NCBI RefSeq assembly: GCF_018873765.1
Contig: NC_057919.1
Coordinates: forward strand, 70,922,984-70,986,983
DNA from: Telopea speciosissima
Taxonomy: Eukaryota; Streptophyta; Magnoliopsida; Proteales; Proteaceae
Length of the DNA stretch: 64,000 nt
Direction: 5' to 3'
Below are positions 22,554 to 34,400 of this stretch, one piece after another. The notes under the pieces were generated by a model, which saw only the letters and a list, made by a program, of their open reading frames with translations, had not been told where the DNA came from and did no database searches. The position numbers were made by a program, and so were the translations under genes. The number at the start of each line of letters is the position of its first letter. The first letter of the stretch is position 1.

Positions 22554-22563
22554 TATATTTATA
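22554..22563 (-). promoter_or_regulatory. chitinase TATA box
   Basis: TATAAATATA on the minus strand, about 150 bp upstream of the chitinase ATG. Position and sequence fit a plant TATA box. Confidence 0.65.
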
Positions 22564-23563
22564 CAGATTTACCGATGCATGTGTACATTGAATCTTGGCT
22601 TCAAATTGTCTTCTCCTCTTTGCGATTATTATCAAGGAAGGAATAAAGTATGAAGAAAGAGAGAAAGTGGGCAGCACTTGAAGCGATATATCCACGAAGG
22701 TGTGGTAAAACCCAATATGAATGACCTGGATGGATTGGATTGGATGGATGAAGTTGGAGGTCAAAACCAAATGAACTTGAAAAAAATGATAATGGTATAT
22801 GACAATATGTACCACAGAAACAGAAACCCTAGCTTCCACAGTTCCAGACGTTTATCGTGTTTAATTGTGTATGTTATTAAACAAAGTAAATTAGTGAAAA
22901 TGTCGACACCCACCACATTCTCACCAATAGCTCCGATGACGATGAAGATGATGATGAGGTAGCAAAGCGCGCGCACCTCCATTGATGGATGAAGGAGATC
23001 GACCATCCATCACCATCTTTCTTCTTTATCTTTTTTGTTGCTTATCATCTTCTGATCTGTTGGGGTTGGGGATGCCCTAGACGCCTAACTAAGAACCCTA
23101 AAAAACGAACATCACCATGATTAATTATTGTCCACCCGATTATTGTTTATCCAATTACACTCCTTCTGTCTCCTCTTATTACCAAAAAATAAATAAATTA
23201 CACTCCTTCTTTGCTCTACAAATTGCAATAGGTGCTTCCTTTTATCAATCATTTCCATTTCATCCTATCGGGTTTAAATTTTTTATTGGAGTACGTATTT
23301 AAAATATAGGAGAGGGTTCCTGAGAGGCAGCGTGGCTCAACCCCAATGTGGGGGCAGATGGGAGCATTCGTGCAAGCATCAACAGGCAATAGGAATGAGA
23401 TTTCTACCTTTCATGGGGTGAAACTGTAATTTTACGCCACTCTATGTTTGGAAAAAGGGGCCGCACTACCTTTTGGAGCTCTTTTCCCTTAAATATATTG
23501 CAAAGGGGGTAGTGCAGCTCAAGTTCACATACTAGAATCATCTCGTACGCCCTGAGCCGACAT
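22564..23563. other. intergenic, chitinase upstream region
   Basis: No gene visible. AT-rich with short direct repeats (gattggatggat near 22732-22748). It may hold chitinase regulatory sites that I cannot identify. Confidence 0.4.
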
Positions 23564-24265
23564 TAGGGGTGTCAATAAAGCCCGGCTGACCCGAACCCGC
23601 CCGAACCCGATCCGAGCCCGCCGGCCCGACCTCGATTTTTTGACCCGAGGGCGGGTTTGGGTTTAGTTATAGTCCGACTGCAGGTCGGGTCGGGTCGTGG
23701 TTTAGATCCGGCCTAGCCTGCCCGGCCCGACCCGACTCGTATTAATTATAGGTATATAATATTACATATATATATATTATATACTTAATATAAGTATTTT
23801 TTGACAAAAAAAAAATAGAAGATAATTGTACATAGATAACTACTAGCTTTGTCATCATCATGAAGTGGGAACCCATAAAAAGAGTAAATCATCTACTATT
23901 TTGATCAGACCATAAAAAGAGTCACCGACATGATTGTTATTTAGTTGTAGCCCTATAAGCTTCCGTGCCTATTAAGGGGACATCGTTACAATTGTAGAGT
24001 TTATACACACGCCATTTTTTCAACATATTTATTAGTCATTCCATAGGTTGAGATCCTATGTTACAAAACATGTTCTAATGAGACACGTGGACGGTGCCAT
24101 AATTCAGACCAACCGAGCCTACCCGACCGACCGGCGGTGGTCGGGTCGTGGTTGAGAGTTTTTGACCCCGACAGGTGGGGTCGTGGTCGTGGTCGGGGTT
24201 AAGGCCTCTAGGGTCGGGTCAGGGTTTAGGCAGGCCCGGCCCAACCCGACCCATTGACACCCCTA
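23564..24265. mobile_element. hAT-type MITE, 702 bp
   Basis: Ends are taggggtgtcaat and its complement attgacacccccta-like (attgacacccct then a). The 8-bp target duplication GCCGACAT is perfect (23556-23563 and 24266-24273), the size made by hAT transposases. Both arms are rich in cgggtcgggt-type text; the middle is AT-rich and noncoding. No transposase. Confidence 0.85.
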
Positions 24266-24319
24266 GCCGACATGATGGAACCCACAAATTGCACTCCAGG
24301 GTGTACGAGATGGTTCTCG

Positions 24320-24552
24320 TAGGTAGGGGGGTCAATCTGTTGGGTTTGATCGGTCTCGGTTGGGCCTAATCAGGCTTCACCAATCTCAGTACCTACACCA
24401 TGACTGCCCGTTTATCTAATCGGGCCGGGCTTGGACGAGCTCGATTGGTCTTGGACTATAATCTGGTTACTAGAATCGGGAATTAACTAGGCCTCAATCG
24501 GGCTATGGGCCTGTTTAATTCTAACGGCATTTTTTAACGGTTAGGGTACGAC
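24320..24552. repeat. fragment related to the hAT MITE, plus a stray TIR piece
   Basis: GC-rich text beginning ggggggtcaatctgttggg with cgggccgggc resembles one arm of the neighbouring MITE but lacks paired ends. At 24523-24551 lies a short extra copy of aacggcattttttaacgg, a sequence also found inside the next element's inverted repeat. Confidence 0.4.
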
Positions 24553-24561
24553 CTGTTTAAT

Positions 24562-25976
24562 TCTCATCCTCCTCCCCTCTAAGTCTCCATAATATCAACC
24601 CAATCCCCAAGTTTTGAAAAATGATGATACCCGCCCCTACTTTTTAAAGATTCTATCAACCGAACCCTAACCGTTAAAAAACGCCATTAAGTGATGATGT
24701 GGCATGTACAAATTTCTAAAACCCCAAATTACCCTTAATATCATTTTATTCCAATTTTGCCCTCCCCTACTTTCCCTTTTACTTCTTCTTCTCCCATTTC
24801 CTCTTCTCACCACTGTTGCCTCCGATCCTCTTCCACCGTCAGGACACCCACCACCACCGAAACCCCTCTGCGAAACCCCTCTTAGGAGAGATTGCTCCAA
24901 AGCATTTAGAGAGTTGTATGAGAGATTAAAATACATTAAACTAGTTTGTATGTTTCAGGTTTCTTTCTTTTTATCTTCTGCAAGGAGGATACAAATATGA
25001 CCAGGCATTCATTTAATAGACAGGTTTCAGTTACAGAACAAACACCAAAGCAATTCAGATTTGAGTAGTTGAGCTTGAGGACCACCTACCAGAAAAATTC
25101 CAAACCCAACGGCTAGAAAAGGATCGCCCGCCCAAAAAATTCCAATTTTTATTTTCAAAACACTGATCTTAAAACGAAATCTATTCTTATCACCGATTGA
25201 AGAACGAGAATTACAGCTTTTAAAAATGACCTGAGGATCTATTCTCCTCCTCCACTGGTGAGCATGGCATGGGTTTTAATGCCTTATTGCAGGTCTGCTA
25301 CTGCCAGAGAAGAACCATCAGTTCTGCAACTCAGTCCTCATCTCTTTTTGGTTGGTAGCGGAGAAGAGCCAATCAACGCCCACACTTGGCAATCCTACCA
25401 TGTGCTGTTCCTGCTTCCCATACCAATTATGAAACCCATTTTGGCAATCATTAATATGGGTCAATTAACTACTCAGATGGGTTTTCCTCTTTTTGGGTAG
25501 ACCCGAAGTTCTGATTCAGAAGAACCAGATGATATATCCTGTAGGACAACCCCAGATTATCTAATAGAATATAGAGACAGAAGAGAAGGAGAAGACATGG
25601 ATTCCGAGAGAAAAAAACGATAACAGTAGATGGGATTTTAACACCAAGTAATTTGCAATTTTACTCCTTTCCTCCACTCAAACCCAAATCCCAGACCACA
25701 ACATCACCGGCGAGAGCAGTGACGATGATGGTGGTGAAGAAGAAGAAATCGTACAGAGGAAGAAGGGGAGATGGGAGAAGAAGTAAAAGGAAAAATACGG
25801 GTATTTTGGGATTTTAGAAATTTGTACATATCACATCATCATTTAACGGCGTTTTTAAGGGTTAAGATACGGTTGATAGAATCTTTAATAAATAGAAGAG
25901 TATTATCATTTTTCAAAACTTAGGGATTGAATTGATATTAACGAAACTTAGAGTGGAGGGGGGGTGATATTTCCCC
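24562..25976. mobile_element. 1.4-kb TIR element
   Basis: Inverted repeats of about 190 bp: the left arm begins cctcctcccctctaagtctcc, and the right arm ends with its diverged complement gagtggagggggggtgat. Shared inner phrases are aagttttgaaaaatgatgata and gattctatcaacc. The left terminus is altered, so no target duplication can be read. The middle holds short unassigned frames but no transposase. The same family recurs at 61499-62708. Confidence 0.7.
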
Positions 25977-26098
25977 TTTCTTTATTTATTATGTTCTTCC
26001 TCCTATCTCCCTCTTAAATCATTGTAGAGAATAAAATCAAATGCTTATTGTGAGCCCACAAGAGAACCAATTAGTGGAAGCCAACACACTTCAAAAGT

Positions 26099-26289
26099 AG
26101 AATCCAGGTCGTCTAGGGCCTGCCTGCCAGTAGCAGTCATAGCAACGCACTAATGAGACGCGATGCAATGATCGCCTTACCCCTACCCGAACGCCTTGCC
26201 CAAGCAGAGGTAAGACAGTCATTGCACCGAGCCTCATTAGTGCGCTGCAATGGTTGCTACGGGCACCAGGCCGTAGACGATCACGATCC
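26099..26289. mobile_element. MITE family A, copy 1
   Basis: 191 bp with inverted ends (gaatccaggtcgtcta / tagacgatcacgatcc) and an inner palindrome around cgccttacccct...aggtaagacagtcattg. Flanks share TCAAAAGT (26091-26098 and 26290-26297), nine bases with one mismatch. Confidence 0.8.
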
Positions 26290-26299
26290 TCAAAAGTTA

Positions 26300-26465
26300 C
26301 CAATAAAACCCATCCACCTCATAACCCAATGACCATATATTAAATAAAAACATAAGAAATTGTAAGTTTCAAGTTTCAACAGGTAAAGAACCAATCCCAC
26401 TTGTGCATGATTCAAGGTATTGGTATTGGTATTGTGTTGACCGTATCAATATCATAAATTGGTTA

Positions 26466-26511
<46 letters not shown>

Positions 26512-26820
26512 TATTTTAATAAGTAAAATAATCCCATCCAACCTGATATGATGGATCTATATTGATATTGTTAACAAATAATATCAATACAAAAAGTTAA
26601 AAGGTTTTGGGTTAAACCCTCTAAAAAGTAAAAAACCATGTTAATGTCTAAACTAATATCAGTTCAAACTATTAGGTGGAAACAAGATTAAATAAAATAC
26701 TACACGATACAAAGGATTTTGTTTACAATCTTAGCCAATAATAACTATATTAATGTGATCCATATGAGTCCAGCCTGCTGGGCCAAGTGGTGGGGAATGC
26801 TAAGTAAGCTAACTAAGCTA
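26300..26820. repeat. intergenic with (AT)n
   Basis: An AT dinucleotide run at about 26469-26508 in otherwise AT-rich sequence. No gene visible. Confidence 0.6.
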
Positions 26821-26829
26821 ATTAATGAA

Positions 26830-27019
26830 GCACACAGATCCACACAGATCGTCTACGGTGCCCTGCCCAGAGCGGCCTGAGCGGTGCATAAACAGGGCGC
26901 CCTGCAATGACCGCCTTACCCTTACTCGGGCAAGGTGCTCAGGCAGGGGTAAGGCGGTCATTGCAGGGGCCCCTGTTTGTGAGCTGCTCTGCCCGTAGTG
27001 CCTTAGACAATCAGGATCC
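26830..27019. mobile_element. MITE family A, copy 2
   Basis: 190 bp, inverted ends agatcgtctacgg / ccttagacaatc, inner palindrome ccgccttaccctt...aggggtaaggcggtcattg. Perfect 9-bp target duplication ATTAATGAA (26821-26829 and 27020-27028). Confidence 0.88.
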
Positions 27020-27029
27020 ATTAATGAAA

Positions 27030-27219
27030 CAACTCAGATTCTCTACGACGCAACTGCACGTTGCGGCCTGTGCGGCGTAGACTGAGCTGCGCACACAATG
27101 ACCGCCATACCCCCGTTTGGGCAAGGCGTTTGGGCATAGATAAGGCGGACTTTGCACGCACCGCTCAGTTTGCACCACTCAGGCCGCTACGGGGAACACG
27201 CAACATAGGATCTGGATCC
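27030..27219. mobile_element. MITE family A, copy 3, adjacent to copy 2
   Basis: 190 bp, same family but diverged (core ccgccataccccc). Its 9-bp duplication TTAATGAAA (27021-27029 and 27220-27228) overlaps the right duplication of copy 2, so both elements used the same target. Confidence 0.85.
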
Positions 27220-27228
27220 TTAATGAAA

Positions 27229-27614
27229 TAGCAAATTGAAGCCACCTACTTTTTCTGAATCTAAACTGTTTCTCTTTGGGGAGTAATACTCCCTCGGGTC
27301 CTCTTCCTAATCCAACTACATATATTGCGCAAGATTTGTTCATTTGAAGTAGATATACACAACTTCAATTCATTATAGAGAGAGAGAGATCATCAACTCT
27401 AAAATATCATTAAAATCTCACCATGATCCAACATAAACCATGGGGATTCCTATATATGGAAACATCTTGAAACTGCACAGTACAGGCACGAGATCGTGAT
27501 CACAAAAAATGAGAAATTAAAGCCAATCCTTCCTATCAATCTTGCCTTTCATCTTCTAATACTTCTTATCCTCAAATATTTTTTCTCCATTTCATTCGGG
27601 TTTTGTTTTTCTTC

Positions 27615-27645
<31 letters not shown>

Positions 27646-27888
27646 TTTCTTTTTCTTTTTCCTTTTGGGGTTGGGGGGAGGGGGGGAGGGGGAGGGGGGA
27701 GTTGGGATGATTTGGCTCAAATTACCAAAACTAACACCCTAACAAGGTCACTCCCACACACTAACTATAATCTAATCTAATGTAATCTAAAGTTATCTAC
27801 AAACCGAATCATCCAAATATAGCTCTCTCTCGATGCATTCAAATGATCAATTAAGTTAAGTCGATGATGATGATGATGATAAAGAAGA
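27229..27888. other. intergenic with poly-T and G-rich tract
   Basis: No gene. A T-rich tract at about 27600-27660 is followed by a G-rich tract at 27667-27706 with several runs of four or more G. It is 3' of the small gene on the minus strand. Confidence 0.6.
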
Positions 27889-28248
27889 TCAAGAAACCAC
27901 TTTGCAGACTCTGGGCTGCTTGGAGTTGTCGAGGATGGACCACATCACCTGAACATCCTCGTAAGTACATGCCATCACTTCACCTTGCAAATCCATGACC
28001 CGGTTATCATGCCCATGCCCATGCCCATGCCCTGCAATTCCAGATCATCCAATCAAACCCAGATCGATTTAATGCTTTTATGACCAATTGATCAGATTTG
28101 GTTTTTAAAGAAAGATGATATGATCGATCATGATTATATATATATATATATACATACCTGGTTTGGACTTCTTATCTCTGCCATTGTTGTTGAAGAAGGT
28201 GCAAGCTTTTCTGAATGGGGATGTGATAGTGCGAACCCAAGACGCCAT
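27889..28248 (-). CDS. small conserved plant protein, two exons
   Basis: Exon 1 28248-28158 and exon 2 28031-27889, GT/AG intron, join to 234 bp (77 codons plus TGA) in frame. The protein starts MASWVRTITSPFRKACTFFN, has a basic patch DKKSKPG, then a His/Gly run HGHGHGH at the splice junction, then DNRVMDLQGEVMACTYEDVQ and VMWSILDNSK. The last block (GEVMAC-YEDVQVMWSILD) matches my memory of a short plant protein family of unknown function. No signal peptide or membrane segment. The ATG is the only sensible start. I do not know a name or function. Confidence 0.8.
28132..28152. repeat. (AT)n in the intron of the small gene
   Basis: AT dinucleotide run just inside the 5' splice site (minus strand gtatgtatatatat). 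Confidence 0.7.
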
Positions 28249-28960
28249 TAATTAATTTCTTCCCTCCGATCTCTAGCTTCCAACTTGATTATAACCTCTT
28301 TCTTCTTCTTCTTCTTCGAATTTACAGCAAAAAGTCACCAACTTCGACTCTGTTTGAACGATATATTGAAACCCGTCCTTTCCTTTCCTTTCTTTTCTAC
28401 ACCATTAATATCCAACAAAGTAAGATAGCCGAATGAATGTGGTCATGACTCATGACCGCTTCATATACATGCGTATTTATATTATATTTATATATATAAA
28501 AATCTACTACATTGAGAAAGGGGTAAAGAGTCTGCTGAGGGATGGTGTCAGGTGTGGCAGGAGGCAAGATCCGTGAGTTGAGCTTTTAGGGTTTCCATTT
28601 CACACCCATCTTTTCTTTATTTATTTTTATTTTAATTAGAAAGAAATAAATTATTTGACACTTTGAGGAGTTTCAATAAGAAAATCCTAAGACCAAAAAA
28701 TAGAAGGAAAAGAGAAACTCAAACACCCCCTCGGGCCCTTACCGAGTATTGGCCTTCTTGCTTTTTTTAATTGTTTGGGTGGAAGTATTGCCCCCTTTCT
28801 ACTCTCAACGTTCCTGTTTTTGTTTTTTGGGTAGAAAACTCTCAACGTTCTTGACGTAACATATACACTTACTATTTTAAAAACCAAATAAAGAACAAAT
28901 TTATTAAATAAAGTCTAAGCTTTCCCCATCTTCACCCATGACCCATCAATTTTGGGAAGA
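28249..28960. other. upstream region of the small gene
   Basis: No further gene. A CTT run near 28302-28317 probably lies in the 5' leader, and TATA-like text at 28470-28500 could serve the gene. The rest is AT-rich. Confidence 0.4.
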
Positions 28961-29107
28961 TTATCACGTCAAGTACTTGACGTGGTTAAGTGCATATCGT
29001 GTGGTTGGGCATCGTCCATGTACGTACAATGAATCCCACCGTACACACATGGGCGGTGCCTAACCACACGATGCACACTTGATCGCGTCAAGTACGTGAC
29101 GTGATAA
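28961..29107. mobile_element. foldback MITE, 147 bp
   Basis: Nearly perfect hairpin: left arm from ttatcacgtcaagta through cgtgtggttgggcatcgtcc to catgt, right arm its complement ending tacgtgacgtgataa. Arms are about 60 bp with a short loop. No clear target duplication. Confidence 0.65.
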
Positions 29108-30070
29108 CGATCCTCAATTTTGGATGTGAAATAAAGTCCAAATGTTCTCATCCATCGAATGGTCAAAATGATCGTCTCATGTGTCTGGTGCAGACTGCAT
29201 TCTCAGGCAGAGAACAATCGCCTTGAACTGAAATACAAAGAAGAGAAAATTCAGAATTGTCAAGTACTTGATAATTGAATCAATTCAAAACCTACAAAGC
29301 AAAGATTCCACTTTTTATCATGGATATTCTAGCGATTTATAGAGGATTGATATTGTCACAAGGAAAAGGGGTTTTGAAGTGTTATTTCATATTTGGGTAA
29401 TGCCTTTGGTTTTGATATTTCATAATGTTTGGAGTGTGCTAAACCAGCCAATGGATTATATTGCTTTGCGCCCGCCTAGGAAAAAAAATTATTTGAGAAA
29501 TAATTTCTCGTCAAAGTAGGCTATTCTTGTTCAAAAACCAAAATGATGAAAGACGTTGTATTTATCAAAGGATTTAATTTTTTCCCTCTTTAATGTAAAT
29601 TCTATATAATCTATTCAAAAAAATAATATTAATAATTCACCATCCATTTGATTAGATTAGGAATTAGGATTATGATGAGGATGCAGTATGAACATCTAAT
29701 AGGGAGAGATTTGAAGACAAGATCGAGTAGACAATTAATTTTAGAGTTAGACAGGATCCATGGATCAAATTAATGACCATTATTAATAATGGTGATTCCC
29801 AAAGCATGTGTGACATGTGACCTCCATAAATAAGAAATAGTCCCCAACTTGGAACAGTTCACATTAATTATTAATCTTTAATTCTATATATATTTATGGG
29901 AGGTTCCTTGAATTATTTGATATGTTTTCCCATCACTGTACACCTTATGTCAGATGTAACAGTGGTTAGTTTATGATTAAGAAATAATTAAGTTGGTGAT
30001 TTCTATAAGAAAATTAAAAACCAAGTTATGAGAAAACAATTAAACAAAATAAGCCGTTAATGACTAGATC
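29108..30070. other. intergenic, nothing recognised
   Basis: AT-rich. No open frame with a recognisable product and no repeat structure that I could see. Confidence 0.5.
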
Positions 30071-30074
30071 TAAA

Positions 30075-31107
30075 GCATGGAAGAAAAACTCGATCAAACC
30101 TGTCGAAACGATCGAGTTAACTTGATTTCGTAGGTTTTCGAGACGAGTTGAAGGGGGATTTTATAAAATCCCTGGATTTGACCGAGTTTCGATGGTTTCG
30201 ACCATATTTTGGTGGTTACGACACTTATACCCATCAAAACTGGGGGAAACTTAGCTCGAAACTAGGACAGACAGGTATTTATGTCAGAAACTACCAAAAA
30301 CCAGGACTGACACTTAGTTATGTGTAATATCATTTAAGTAAATGTTTTTGTATTTCATTTACTTAAGTTATTATTCATAAATTAGCAAATACCCCCTATT
30401 TGAATCCAATAAAAATAATTAAAAAATTAAATTCCAAAAGAAAAAAAAGTCAACCCCCCAGTTCAAGAACAAAAATTAGATTTTCGATGGTATGTGCAAT
30501 TTTCAATTTTCTAATGCTGAGGTTTTCTCAAATCTAAAAATTCAATAAATCTTAATATGGTAAACATTGCTAAAAATCAAAAGTGCAGTAAAATATTCAT
30601 TTGTCTTGATGTCCAAAAAAATATTTTCATTCAGAGCGATTTTGACAACATTCGCGCACATCAAATTAAGTTTGACCGATACATAACTCTTTCAATATAT
30701 ATCAGATTTAAGCAATCTTAGACTTGTTGAAAAACTATAAAAACAAAGTTTTCTAACAAATCCAAGATTGCTTAAATCTCATTTATATTGAAGGAGTTAT
30801 GTTCTGGTCAAATCTTATTCGATACCATGTCTAAGAACAATATACAATATCAAACTTGGATCAAAACTACAAGTAATATTTTTTGTGTTCTCTATGTGAA
30901 ACTAATGTATGGATTGGGTTTAAAATGTCAAAAATAAGCAGCACAACAAGAATGAGGGTAAAAAAATAACTTTTGTGCATTGAAACCAAGGTTCGAGTTA
31001 ATTTCGAGAAAGTCCCAGGTTTCAATGGAGATATGGTCGAAATCGAAACGAACTCAATTTATAACTGATCGAAACCTAATTGAAACCCGAGTTTTAGAAC
31101 CTTGATC
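30075..31107. mobile_element. degenerate inverted-repeat element
   Basis: The ends carry inverted, diverged text with many tcgaaac motifs (aaaaactcgatcaaacctgtc at left; cgaaacctaattgaaacccg and gttttagaaccttg at right). Phrases such as tttcgaccatat occur in inverted orientation in both arms. The middle contains a separate strong hairpin at 30660-30822. No coding capacity. Confidence 0.45.
30660..30822. repeat. long hairpin inside the degenerate element
   Basis: Left arm tttgaccgatacataactc...gcaatcttagacttgtt, right arm aacaaatccaagattgc...ggagttatgttctggtcaaa. Arms are about 58 bp with some 30 bp between. Transcribed, it would form a long stem. Confidence 0.65.
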
Positions 31108-31388
31108 TGAAGTGAAGAATCAATGAAATGTTGACATTTAATATGCATGTAGCTCATGGAGCCAAACATGGCTTTTAAAAAAATAAAATTTCAATTAAAC
31201 AAAACAAATCATCTTAAGTGTCTTCTCTCTTCCACATGCTTTGGTTTCTGCAGGATTAGATTTAGATTTAGTGCAAGAGAAGACAAGTTAAGAAATTGGT
31301 AATGTTCCTTTAACGTTCTTAAAATCTTAACCATAAAGGGTCAATTAATTACTATCTTAAAGACAATTTTTTTTTTTTTTTTTTTTTC

Positions 31389-31595
31389 CCTTCACCCACG
31401 GTGAAAGGGATCGAGATCCTCTCCAACGCACTTGTGCACAGGACGGTGTCCAGCGCACATCGTGCAACTGGGGGGCTTCGATCCACACCCGACACACATC
31501 CCAATGCAATGACACATGAATTGAGGTCTCCCAGCCGGACGATGTGCGCTGGACATCATCTCTCGCGGGAGAAGATCTCAATCCCGGTGAAGGGT
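31389..31595. mobile_element. MITE-like inverted-repeat element
   Basis: Inverted ends ggtgaaagggatcgagatcc and gatctcaatcccggtgaagg, with inner inverted gtccagcgcacatcgt / acgatgtgcgctggac. Preceded by a run of 19 T. The reading frames across it are artefacts of the palindrome. Confidence 0.6.
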
Positions 31596-31973
31596 TGACC
31601 TTGGTTTAAGGAAAATTGGCGGTCATTAAATTAAACCCAGCATAGTTTTTGAGTAACGAACTAGGATTTTAAATCTAATGTCAATGTCAATGTCAATGTC
31701 AATGTCAAAGTCAGCCCTCGTCGATAGAACCCACAAACTAGTAAATCCGACATCTAATATAGGCTAATAGGCTACTGCCTAATGGAGGGTTTACCCTAAT
31801 TCAAGTGTTTCACTCTTCAAATTAAAAGGCATTACCCTAATTAGATCTCAAAGGCCAAAGCGCGCGTTGGACTGTGAATTATGATTGAGAACAACATGGG
31901 AACAGACCGGAAATTGGGGAAAAGTGTCTCTTTAATAAGTTCCTATATGATCTTCGTATCTTATCATATAGAT
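31596..31973. repeat. intergenic with a TGTCAA repeat
   Basis: A short tandem hexamer array, tgtcaa, at about 31679-31708. Nothing else seen. Confidence 0.6.
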
Positions 31974-31975
31974 AA

Positions 31976-32916
31976 AATTACTTGGACATCCTCTGTACTG
32001 TGGTCATTTTATTTACGGGGTTATCAAAGTTTAAAATCTAAGTCCGACAGTTGCAGTGGCGGCAAAGGCGATTAATCCTCTCAAAGACACAGAGTACATG
32101 GAAGAGAAAGAGAACAAAGAGATACAATTTGGTGCCTAAAACGAAGGTCGTTTTGTGAAGGTCAAAAGATTTCAGTGGCAAGAGAACAAACATTTGAAGC
32201 GACAAAATTGGATTTGCAAAGACACATTTAGGTAGAATGTAAGACACGTTTCGTGTTGAGTCTGTGATCTAACTAGAGCTTTAGAAAGAAGAGGAGAGGA
32301 GAGAGTACGAAACAGGGAGGACTGATTTACAGCTCTGGTAGATTTGAAGATTTTGATTTCGGTGTCTCATTAGATTTCTGTTTTGAATTGGGGGAGGGGA
32401 GGCAGAAATTGAGGGGCACAGGTGTAAGAGGCAGAGGTATGAGGGTTCACGATGCAGAGCAGTAGGGGGTGTGAGTGGGCTTTCCGGCCAGGGTGCTCAT
32501 AGCAGGGAGGGAGCACAATAGGTGGGGGGGAGGGGGTGCTACAGGGAGTGGGGGAGATAGAGTGGAGGAGGGGAGGGAGAAAGCGAGGACTCTCTAATGG
32601 TTTTTGAAACAGCAGCCATGGCTACTGGTTTTTTTTTTTTGTTTTTTTCTTTTTGGGTTGCAGGAGGGAGAAGAAGAAGAAGAAGAAGAAGAAGAAGAAG
32701 AAGAAGAAAAAAGTGAAGCGGGCAAATATGTCACTTCACTACACCTTAAGGGTAGTTTGGGCATTTATAAAATATTTAATCTACGGTAACGATGACTGAC
32801 TAACAGATAAGGCTACTTGAAAGAAATGATAAATTGTAAGGGGTGTTCAAATAATTGTTTCAAACGTTAGACAAATTAAATAATTAGACCATAGTACAAG
32901 GGGTGTCCAAGTAATA
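31976..32916. mobile_element. TIR element, ~0.94 kb
   Basis: Left end attacttggacatcctctgta and right end the complement of attacttggacaccccttgt; homology extends about 60 bp inward (gtggtcattttattt). The inside is purine-rich with a GAA run at 32668-32708. No transposase. Target duplication not clear. Confidence 0.6.
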
Positions 32917-34230
32917 TTGCCTGTGAGAGAGAGAGAGAGAGAGAGAGTTGTTTACTGTAAATTTTTTACAAGCCCAGAAACCTTCATTCCAAGGAGTAAT
33001 TGAAGGACATATTAATGAAGTCGGGTTTGCATTTCGAGAGCCTTAACCTAAATATTACTTACTAATTAATCATATAAGAAAGAGGACTTAGATCGAGGAG
33101 AAGAAAACAAAAAGATGATAAATAGGAAGACCCCAGATGTTTGATTGATTGGTGGGACGGTTTTCACATGTGCACCGACCAATCTCTGCTCGCAGTTATG
33201 AACTCCAGTTTTGTTGGTTCAATTCATATGGTCATAGTCTCGCGGTCATTGCGTCATCGCTAAAGCCTTGCTAATGCTAATTAATGTTCTTTTTTTTGTT
33301 TCCTTCCTCCCTCTCTCTCTCTCTCTCTCTCGGGCAATGCAATGCAATGCAATCGAGAGATGGGATTAACAGGAACGAAAAGCGAGAATTGAGTTCCAAA
33401 GTCCCAGTCCCAGTCTCTCCTCCACTCTAGGGACTTGGTTTGGTACAGCATATATATATATATATATATGTCGAATTGCCTGCCCGTACTGCTTGTTTAT
33501 TGACATATTTCTATTGTCTAACTTTCCATATTTCATTATTAATGTATTTCATAGTAATTACCGGGACGCACCAGAATAGCCATGTTGGATAGCACCACCC
33601 ATTTTTATATCTTCTGTGTGGGAACTGATCTAAACCTCAAATGTGTACGTAGGTTCTACCATTTCTTATTTTTTCATAAAATTTAAGTTCAATTCCAACT
33701 TTACATGTGGATAAAAAGATTGCCGAATTTATGAACAAAGGGAAAAGTGTCTCTCACCATAAGGAGTTTCCTAGGTCCTCTCACAGAAGTATATTTTATT
33801 ATTTTATTTTTTTTAAAAAAGAACGTTACTTGGGCCTATGCGGTGTGCTGCTACCCTTACACTTAGATACAGAGGCACGTGAAATGATCCTTTCCACCGA
33901 TCCAATGATAATTAGGTATTAAATTTGACAAGTGCCTAAGTCATACCATGTACTATCTATCCAACGATAAACATGTCCACATCATATTCCACATGGCACA
34001 ATGAAGATGAGCTGGCTGCTTTGGTAAACATATCAAAGCCCAACCGTTCAAATAAGTTTTCTTCTTGGTGAAAGTTTACCTCCGCCATGGGTGGAGGAAA
34101 CATATACTTTTCTAGAGATGTTATTACTCCCACCTCTAATTGTAAGAGGTCGCTAGGCCAAACGTACAGATGTAGGCATATCTGGAGTTTGACAGGGGTA
34201 GTCCATAGGGCAACTACAACTACAAAGGGA
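32917..34230. other. intergenic, microsatellites only
   Basis: (GA)n at 32928-32947, (CT)n at 33311-33331, a short tgcaa repeat at about 33336-33351 and (TA)n at 33452-33468. No gene seen. Confidence 0.5.
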
Positions 34231-34239
34231 AGGCTAAAC

Positions 34240-34400
34240 TACAAAGGGTGGAAAGGGAAGGGGGAAATGATGCCTTTTTTAATGACATAAATGTGACCAG
34301 GAGAGTCGAATCCATGACCTGAAGGGGGGGCAAGCACTTCAACCGGCAAACCTCGAACCAATCGAACTAACGGTTGTTCACCATTGTTGAATTCATTCCG
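34240..34400 (-). mobile_element. possible tRNA-derived SINE
   Basis: The minus strand carries ggttcgaggtttgccggt and ggattcgactctcc, similar to Pol III box B, and runs into an A-rich stretch (taaaaaaggc). Box A is not clear and there is no confirmed target duplication. Confidence 0.25.

Noticed and set aside
22453-22839. 128-codon open frame upstream of the chitinase
   Set aside because: Arg/Glu alternation comes from the (CT)n microsatellite; the rest has no family match.
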